DNA of 64,000 nucleotides from positions 13,076,092-13,140,091 of the forward strand of contig OZ023190.1 in NCBI GenBank assembly GCA_963995505.1, given 5' to 3'. The notes under the pieces are model-generated. The model was given only the letters and a program-made list of their open reading frames with translations. It was not told the DNA's origin and made no database searches. The DNA comes from Hypericum androsaemum (lineage: Eukaryota > Streptophyta > Magnoliopsida > Malpighiales > Hypericaceae). Shown here one piece after another: positions 57,701-64,000 of the stretch (the stretch's first letter is position 1; each line of letters opens with the position of its first letter). The position numbers were made by a program, and so were the translations under genes.

Positions 57701-59665
57701 ACGACCTAAAAATCCACCAATAAATAAAAAATTGTAATATTTTGTTATTGGTTTATGCAATTTGGTATCGGGTTCACTAGATCGACTAATCCAAGTTTGA
57801 GTCGGTAAAATTTTTAAAATGTGACAAAGTCCTGCCAACAAGTAATTAATTTTGCTGCATTGACAAGAACTCGAATTCGAGATATAATTAAGCTAGAACA
57901 ATTATATTACCAGTTGATCTAAATACTTATTGATAATTAGTTTTTGTAGTAGAGCAAATATTATTTACTTTCCACTTTAGTGGAATATAGTGGGACTTTT
58001 TGCTACTCCCAAGTCTTATCCAATTGTCTTTTAGATAATACTCCTATCTAAGTTCGAGATAATATTGATACCTAACTTACCAAAATTTAGACAAATATCA
58101 GCTTACCAAATTAAGAAGAGGAACTAACAAGCACTTAGATCAATTAGTGATAAGAGTTTTTTTAGTTTAATTATGTATTGAGTTTCAGTCCTAAGGAATG
58201 CACTTAAATAATTGTTGGGGCTCTGCCACCTTTTAAAAATCCTACCGACTCGAATTTGGATTAGTCGACTTACTGAATATGTTACCAAGTGTTAAACCAA
58301 AAAAAATTAAACAAGAGGAAAAGATTGAGTGTTACAACCCTTAGGGTTCTTTGACAGAATTTAGAAAGAATATAGGTAAGAAGAGAAGAAGAAGAAGGTT
58401 CGAGAGAGAGATTAAGAGATAGAAGAGTAAAAGGAAAAGGGTATTTGTGATAATATTTTTCAGAAATGAGTTTTACACTGTGTCTACTCTTCTTTTATAC
58501 TAAAAAGACTAAACGACAGTTCTACTAAACTAATAGACGACTGCTAATAGACGACAACTACACTAAGCTACTAACCGACCGTTGGTCTTTACTATCTAGT
58601 ATCGTGACATTGAGCGTTAGTATTACAATAAAGTGTATAAATTAGTATTCGATGATAAATTAGGTAAGAAACAAAATTACCTAAACACGCCCAAAAGAGT
58701 CTCAAAAACGCCGGTGAAGAAGGCGGCCGTGAAGACCAAGTGGAGGTACAATTCCGGCTCATCTTTGGCGGACGCTACGCTACCGATGGTCTCCGCTATG
58801 ATCAACGAGGAAGCGGCCACCGTCCCGACCGCCAGATGTTTCGAACTCCCAAACACCGCGTACACAAAAGGAGGCACAAAACTGGAATCTGTCACGAAAT
58901 TTTTAGTTGCCCAAAAATGAATAATTAGAAGAATAAGGAATTATATATTTTTTTGGTAGCATAACAAGGAAATAGATTAACTTCGTAATATACAGATTCT
59001 CTAGACAAAATATTCGACCCGCCAATTAATGCTAAACTTCGCCATAGTAGTTATATTCCAAAGAGTATGTTCCAATTGTAAAAAAAGGAAAATTGAGATT
59101 GTGGTTGTGGCCTCTTCAGATTTGGTAGAAAATCAGATATTCAGGAAACACTTAGATGGATACTATGTTCTAGCTTAACTAGAAAAATTGAATTTGAGTT
59201 ATTAAAAATACACGATTGTTAAATAAATATTTGAATTTTTTTTTTCACAATTTAAAGATCTTATCAAACTCAAAACATGGATTTTTTGGGATCAACGGAT
59301 GTCTAGATATTACGTGATTTCAACCAAAAAATACTAAGGCGGTTAGAGGACTTACAGAGGCCGATAATGGGCGGGATATTCGCAAGTTTAGCGTAACTGA
59401 TGCCTTGAGGAATGGCGAGGCTGGTGATGGTGATACCGGCGAGGAGATCGAACTTAAACAGCTTCAGATTGTAATTTGGTAGCCAATCGAAAATGGGTAC
59501 AAAGTATTTTACCGCTTTCTTCACTTTACCAAGAGAATTCTCGTTCCCGAATTGCCTGAACGGGTTATCGGGAAAGAAGGTCTCCGAGCACTTCGACTTG
59601 AAAGTTTCCCAGAAACTTCTCGGGGTGGCGAAATTCACTTGGTGGATAGGAGTCTCCAAGGCCAT
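54767..59665 (-). CDS. SULTR3: Group 3 sulfate transporter (SULTR3 type)
   Basis: Proton-coupled anion transporter of the SLC26/SulP family; plant group 3 members act in plastid sulfate uptake, vascular transport or phosphate distribution. Exons in transcript order: 59665-59356, 58888-58681, 57578-57407, 57229-57164, 56759-56646, 56556-56440, 56235-56109, 55952-55666, 55580-55390, 55314-55232, 55149-55073, 54931-54767. All phases agree and give 638 aa. Conserved parts: ETFFPDNPFRQF, GITITSLAIPQGISYAKLAN (sulfate transporter signature region), HLAVGTVAASSLI, LGILVDFLSHSTITGFMGG, ALA/EGVAIGRSFA across exons 6-7, SFTSCYLTTGPFSKTAVN, TPLVALSAIIMSAMLGLI. A C-terminal STAS domain (about 500-625) has LLDLSGVSSIDMTGLETL. 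N-terminal ALETPIHQVNF favours the SULTR3;1/3;2 side of the group; the subgroup is recalled, not computed. Intron 2 (57579-58680) holds two SINE copies. Confidence 0.92.
57748..57950 (-). mobile_element. SINE copy in intron 2 of the transporter, minus strand
   Basis: Read on the minus strand: tatttagatcaactggt (A-box-like), ttgttctagcttaattatatctcgaattcgagttctt (B-box region), then aattacttgttggcaggactttgtcac and ccgactcaaacttggattagtcgat, matching the SINE at 22326. Same sense as the host gene. Exact ends are uncertain. Confidence 0.6.
58123..58304 (+). mobile_element. SINE copy in intron 2 of the transporter, 182 bp
   Basis: Flanked by aattaagaagagga (58109-58122) and aattaaacaagagga (58305-58319), a target duplication with one indel and one change. 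The body matches 22326 along its whole length, beginning actaacaagcacttagatcaa and ending gttaaaccaaaaaa. Antisense to the gene. Confidence 0.7.
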
Positions 59666-59714
59666 TGGAGAGAGAGATTTGTGTTTTTTCTGGGTTTGTG
59701 TTTGGTTTTTTCCT

Positions 59715-59723
59715 GTTTATATA
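59715..59723 (-). promoter_or_regulatory. Likely TATA box of the sulfate transporter gene
   Basis: On the minus strand TATATAAAC lies about 50 bases before the start codon at 59665, implying a short leader of about 20 bases. The spacing fits a TATA promoter, but the start of transcription is not known. Confidence 0.45.
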
Positions 59724-60906
59724 GGAGTTTTGCAATGGTTACAAATGGCATTTGGTTTAGGGCGAGGTAATTTCGGTAGTTCGATTGCCATTTATAGAGT
59801 GGTGAGTGGGCGTGACACATAAATGACCAAGGATAAGGATAATTATTGGCGAGGAAAATTTGGAATGTGGTAACAACGAGTCCTTTTTTTTTGTTAATCC
59901 ACGCAAGGCAAGGGAGTCAAAAAGTGACTTGTTTTAAATTCTTTTCTTGTTAAGGAAAGTACCAATTGTTTCCTTGTTTAAAACCGATCCTTGTTTATCA
60001 ATCGTATATTTTTTTGGTTATACCATTTATTATCTAAGTTAACTAATCTACGATGAAATTTGTAATACGGCCAATTTACTATGGTTCAAACTCGAGATCT
60101 CCTCGTTAAACTAGACAACAACTTCACCAATTAATCAAAGTGGTTGTGTTTTTTATCAATCGTATATTATCTAAACCTAATCCAATTTTCTTCTAATATG
60201 GTCTTCAAAAAATTCGTTTCGTTATAAATATTCTCCCAGATAATGAATATATCTTGGGGAAATTATTGCGTATAAAATTGAGAACAAATTTTCCAAGAGA
60301 TGGCCATATTTTAGGAAGTCCCGTACTATTATTACAATTTTTCTGCTCAATTATCAATTTGATCCCAGGGTAAGGAATAATTGGTTACATCAAAATTGAC
60401 GAATATGTTTAGCCTAACGGTACAAAACGTAGTGATTTAAGAAATATATGTGGTTGAAACTTCAAACATTATCAAGCTCTAAAAAATTTACTTTTGTTAC
60501 GCCAAAAGATGTTCACGGTACAACAAGATTCCAATTTTAGTACACCCTCTTTTTGCTCGACATTGGTAAAAAGAGGAGATTCGTTTTAGTTCATTGTATT
60601 TTTATAGTTACATTTTTTAACTGTCGGATTCTATTCTTTTAATTAGTCTTACAAAATAGTTATAGGAAAAATGTATTTAATATCCTATGGTATAACTGTT
60701 TTTCACGTAAGTATAATATATTTTAAATACATCAATCGAGTTAATTTTTTAACCATAGCCAATCGGTCGGTCGGTCGTTCGGTAGTAACCATAGGCGGAG
60801 GGAAGTACAAGGGCTAGCCCAACGCCCAGCGCATGTTCCTCCCTCCTTCTATCTCTAACTTTTTTTTTGATAAATAATTTTGTTAATGAAAAAATATTTA
60901 CAAGGG
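59724..60906. other. Promoter region and intergenic flank
   Basis: Upstream side of the sulfate transporter. It includes a degenerate minus-strand SINE-like segment at about 60015-60150. Nothing else is recognisable. Confidence 0.35.
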
Positions 60907-60914
60907 TTCATAAG

Positions 60915-61365
60915 CATTGTTTTCGAGATGGCGGTCGGACCATGAATCAGAAGAGTTAGCGGGTCAAAAAATATGGTCAGAACGCTAACCTTACAAACCG
61001 GAGATTTTCTGGTCGGACCGGATGGTTGGACCGGAAAAGTGACCCGAAAAATCCTGGTTCGTTAGGTTTTGGGCAAAAAAGTGAAAAATCGAGCCTAAAC
61101 TTACCGAATTTTGCCATTTTCTTTCTGATTTTCAACCCTAAAATTTAAAAAACTTCCCCGAAACATGTATTTGATTCTATTTGTGCAAGTATTTCATTAA
61201 TTTTGGAAGTGTGAGTGTAATTACATATACGACTATACATATATAATTTTTAATTTTTTTTATTTTAAAAAAAGTCCGATCTGACCGGCGGTTCAACCGG
61301 TCGGACTGGTTGACCCGGAGTTCGGACGAAAATCCGGGTTGAGCTACGGGTTTTTGAAAACAATA
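60915..61365. mobile_element. hAT-like MITE, 451 bp
   Basis: A perfect 8-bp target duplication ttcataag (60907-60914 and 61366-61373). Ends read inward CATTGTTTTC and TATTGTTTTC. The arms carry many ggtcggacc / accggtcgga words like the element at 11811-12685, to which it is probably related. No coding region. Confidence 0.75.
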
Positions 61366-61392
61366 TTCATAAGAAGAACCGCAAAAACGCTT

Positions 61393-62225
61393 AGGGTGCG
61401 TTTGTTGTATTGGACCGGACAGAACTGAACACTAATTTTTGTTCTGTTTAGTGTTTGGCAAAGAAATAGGCCCGCACAATATCTAATTTTAGTCCTGTCC
61501 ATACTTTAATTTCTGTCCCATCTTTTTATGTGGGCCGAGAAAACTTGTTCCGGATTGGAAAGTAATGAAAACAGATGTTACAATACTACCCTTACCTTTC
61601 ATTTGGAAATTAATGAAAAATAAGTACTTTTGCTTTAAATCTTCTTTTCCCCGGTTTCGTCTTCTCCATGGCTGGACACCATTTCTAAACCTTCCATCTC
61701 CTTCTGAGAGCCGACACTTCGTAATCTCCATCCGCCATGACTTGTAGTCTGAATAGAATCCCAAAATACTTACGAGATGAAGCCTACAACACAAATCCTC
61801 AATTGAAAGTTTCCCAAATCGAAGAATCAAGAGAAACCCTAAATCCGTAATTAAAAAAACCAGAATTAAGGGTCCAAATTAAATGAGTTAGTTTATTTAC
61901 TTCATTATTCACCATATCATCGCCTCAGTTCGTTACCTAATTCGTTTCCGAAACTTAGAGAAGATGGAATCTACGAAGAAGAAAGGAACAAAAAATAGAA
62001 TGAATAAAATATCAATTGTAGGTTTATTTAGGTTTGAAAATTTGGGAAGAAGGGCAATTTAGTCTTATTATTCTGTGTCCTAGTCTGATTTTTATTAGTT
62101 TCCAAACATGTGACGGAACAAAAAAATATTATGTACTGTCGTGTACTTTTTTTTTTTAACGCAGGTTTCGAAACTGTCGTGTACTGTTATGTCCATATGT
62201 CCTGTACTGTTATGTCCAAACACAG
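61393..62225. mobile_element. Probable MITE with degenerate inverted ends
   Basis: Left end gggtgcgtttgttgtattggaccggacaga and inward-read right end tgtgtttggacataacagtacaggaca are loosely alike. Inner arms both carry ggaaa(g/c)taat(g/a)aaaa followed by tac/aattgccctt-like words. The GGGTGCGTTTGTT start is common in plant MITEs. Neither a clear target duplication nor a protein was found. Confidence 0.4.
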
Positions 62226-64000
62226 TTTTACATACTCCAAAAACCAAAAGACCCCAGAAGACTTCACTCCCGCCTTCTATCTCTTAACTCTCTCTCTATT
62301 GAATTTATGATTTGGGGATTAGGGTTTCTGTTCACGTGGTAGATGCGGGGCGGTTGCGATCTGGACGGCCGCTATCCGCCCGAACTTTATGACCAATTAA
62401 TTAATCATTCCCTCAGATCCCGACTGGAAATGTAATAATGGAGACAAAAAATATTATTAACTTTTTGTCAGTGCAAGCGGTTGGTAAATATATTTGTTTT
62501 TGAAAAGTGATTCATAAACTATTTCGTTAAAACTCCAATTTAAAATTTTCGTGTATACCCGTATTTTCCACTTCTAAATTTTTTAAGTAGATGGTAAAAA
62601 TTCTACGTAATTGATAATCAAGTAACACCTGACAACCACAACTATTTGAGCTATCTTGCGTGTCGCGTCATGTCATGTTATTGATTTTATTCACGTATCA
62701 TGCAAAATCCCTAATTTTATCAGTATGACATTCCGTCATCCCGAAACTTGACACCATTGATCTCTTCCTCGTCAAAAATTGAATCGGATGCTACCAAAGT
62801 TTGTCTCATTTTCTCTCAAGTTTGTGAAGTGACATGCTAAACGACTTGGCATTACAGACAAATAAACTTAATGAACGTGTCATGATATGTACAATAGCTC
62901 AAGTAACTGAGGTTAGCAGATGTGACTTGATTAACAGTCACATAATTTTTTTGTAATCTGATTTTTTATAAGTAAAATTTTATTAGTGATCCTATTATAT
63001 ACATATATACACATGTAGAATTCTTGCATACTAAGTACGAGATTGCAACTACGAGTCTCATTGAAAATCCGTCGCAGTAAAACGCCATGAGAAAACAAAT
63101 AGGTGTGTTAAAGCACGAAACTTAACTAACTTTTTTTTGTGTGGTAATTATTGATTGCTAATATAAGAAACCATGAGCTGGAATTCTAAAGAAACGAGTA
63201 AAAAGAAAGTGGTCGAAACATACAATCCTTACCGCCTCCAAAATGTTTCAAGGGACGTAGAAATATACATGACACTTTGATTAGAGTTCTCTAATTTGAT
63301 AAACTACCGGATAGTGAGTTATTTTTTGCAGTAGTGTTGAAAATTCTGACAATTCCGAAAATGGAGTTGTCAGTTAAAGTATTCACTGTCTGGGGTTTTG
63401 ATTTGTAAAGAAATTGCATAAAATTGTGCGGTTTTTGACAAAAACGCAATTTTTTGTGCGGTTTCTTGCACAAGCTAAACATTTGGCTCCGGTTATCGGC
63501 TCGGCTCGTTGTCTACTTTTTTTTTCTGATTATTTGAAAAAACTTGTAATTATCTCGATTATTTGTAATGTTTATCTTTATTTTCGGTATTTGTAATAAT
63601 CTTGAACCCTTCCGTATATACATTTTCTCTTTACCTCGAATAAAAATGCATCTTTTTTTACGTTTTAAGTTTTTAATGTGAAACGCACGATCTGTTGCAT
63701 TTTTTGGCCATCTGTTTTTATGCGACATTCTAATTATGGCCTTGTGTTTTATGGGAAATGGATACTCACTTTCTTCCCTGGTAATGTCGAAGGGATTATT
63801 GATGTGGTGAGATTGACCCCAACTAACTATATCATATAAATATTAATTTCATATCTACAAATTATTAGTCAGCTCAAATTTAGAGGCCGTAATTGTCATC
63901 ACAAAATATGAACGTAATTGTCCATGTTTCTTGTACGTATTCGCGAGCATGTCATGGACATATAATTTTCTTTTAAGCATCTGAAAGAATCAAATGCCAT
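62226..64000. other. Intergenic, no gene seen
   Basis: AT-rich. At 62960-63100 the segment ttttttataagtaaaattttattagtgatcctattatatacatat matches the LINE-type tail at 52177. No coding region or RNA gene is supported to the window end. Confidence 0.4.

Overview
The window is nuclear DNA of a flowering plant, most likely a eudicot. The genes have short exons with GT-AG introns, intergenic DNA is AT-rich, and plant-only families are present (leucine-rich repeat extensin, group 3 sulfate transporter, plant-type ArfGAP). Transposable elements of nearly every plant class fill the gaps. Species cannot be read from the sequence.

I can assemble four host genes completely. (1) 1436-6727 (+): an ArfGAP zinc-finger protein, 691 aa in 13 coding exons, best matched to NIG (NSP-interacting GTPase) and its relative AGD14. 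(2) 8252-10936 (-): a SERINC/TMS membrane protein, 402 aa in 12 exons, convergent with gene 1. (3) 27182-29494 (-): a single-exon leucine-rich repeat extensin (LRX3/4/5 type), 770 aa. (4) 54767-59665 (-): a group 3 sulfate transporter, 638 aa in 12 exons. From memory, genes 1-3 match the Arabidopsis neighbours At4g13350 (NIG), At4g13345 (MEE55, SERINC) and At4g13340 (LRX3). The first 30 kb would then be an ancestral gene block, pushed apart between SERINC and LRX by about 16 kb of transposon-rich DNA. The genes share no obvious pathway; the link is conserved neighbourhood.

Between and beyond the genes lie several mobile elements. A hAT-type element is at 11811-12685. Two Pack-MULE-like elements carry host gene fragments: a ROH1/DUF793 fragment at 19203-20383 and a cold-shock-domain fragment at 23776-24891. 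A LINE RNase H remnant sits at 20533-21165. A defective Ty3/gypsy retrotransposon with two 337-bp LTRs and a 5-bp duplication is at 31300-36313. Two Harbinger-derived MITEs lie side by side at 38741-40142. A third MULE is at 40444-41614, and a 1.7-kb solo LTR at 42031-43718. LINE remnants occupy 45.3-46.7 kb. A PIF/Harbinger element with both of its genes, inactivated, is at 47191-50536. A MULE at 52799-53896 has a hAT MITE nested in it. More hAT-like and MITE-like elements lie at 60.9-62.2 kb. A tRNA-like SINE family is scattered through the whole window, with two copies inside the second intron of the sulfate transporter gene.

I found no CRISPR, operon, phage or new enzymatic system. The most interesting material is the captured gene fragments, the retrotransposon polyprotein whose C-terminus is encoded by its own 3' LTR, the Harbinger element beside its likely MITE offspring, and an apparently undescribed SINE family.
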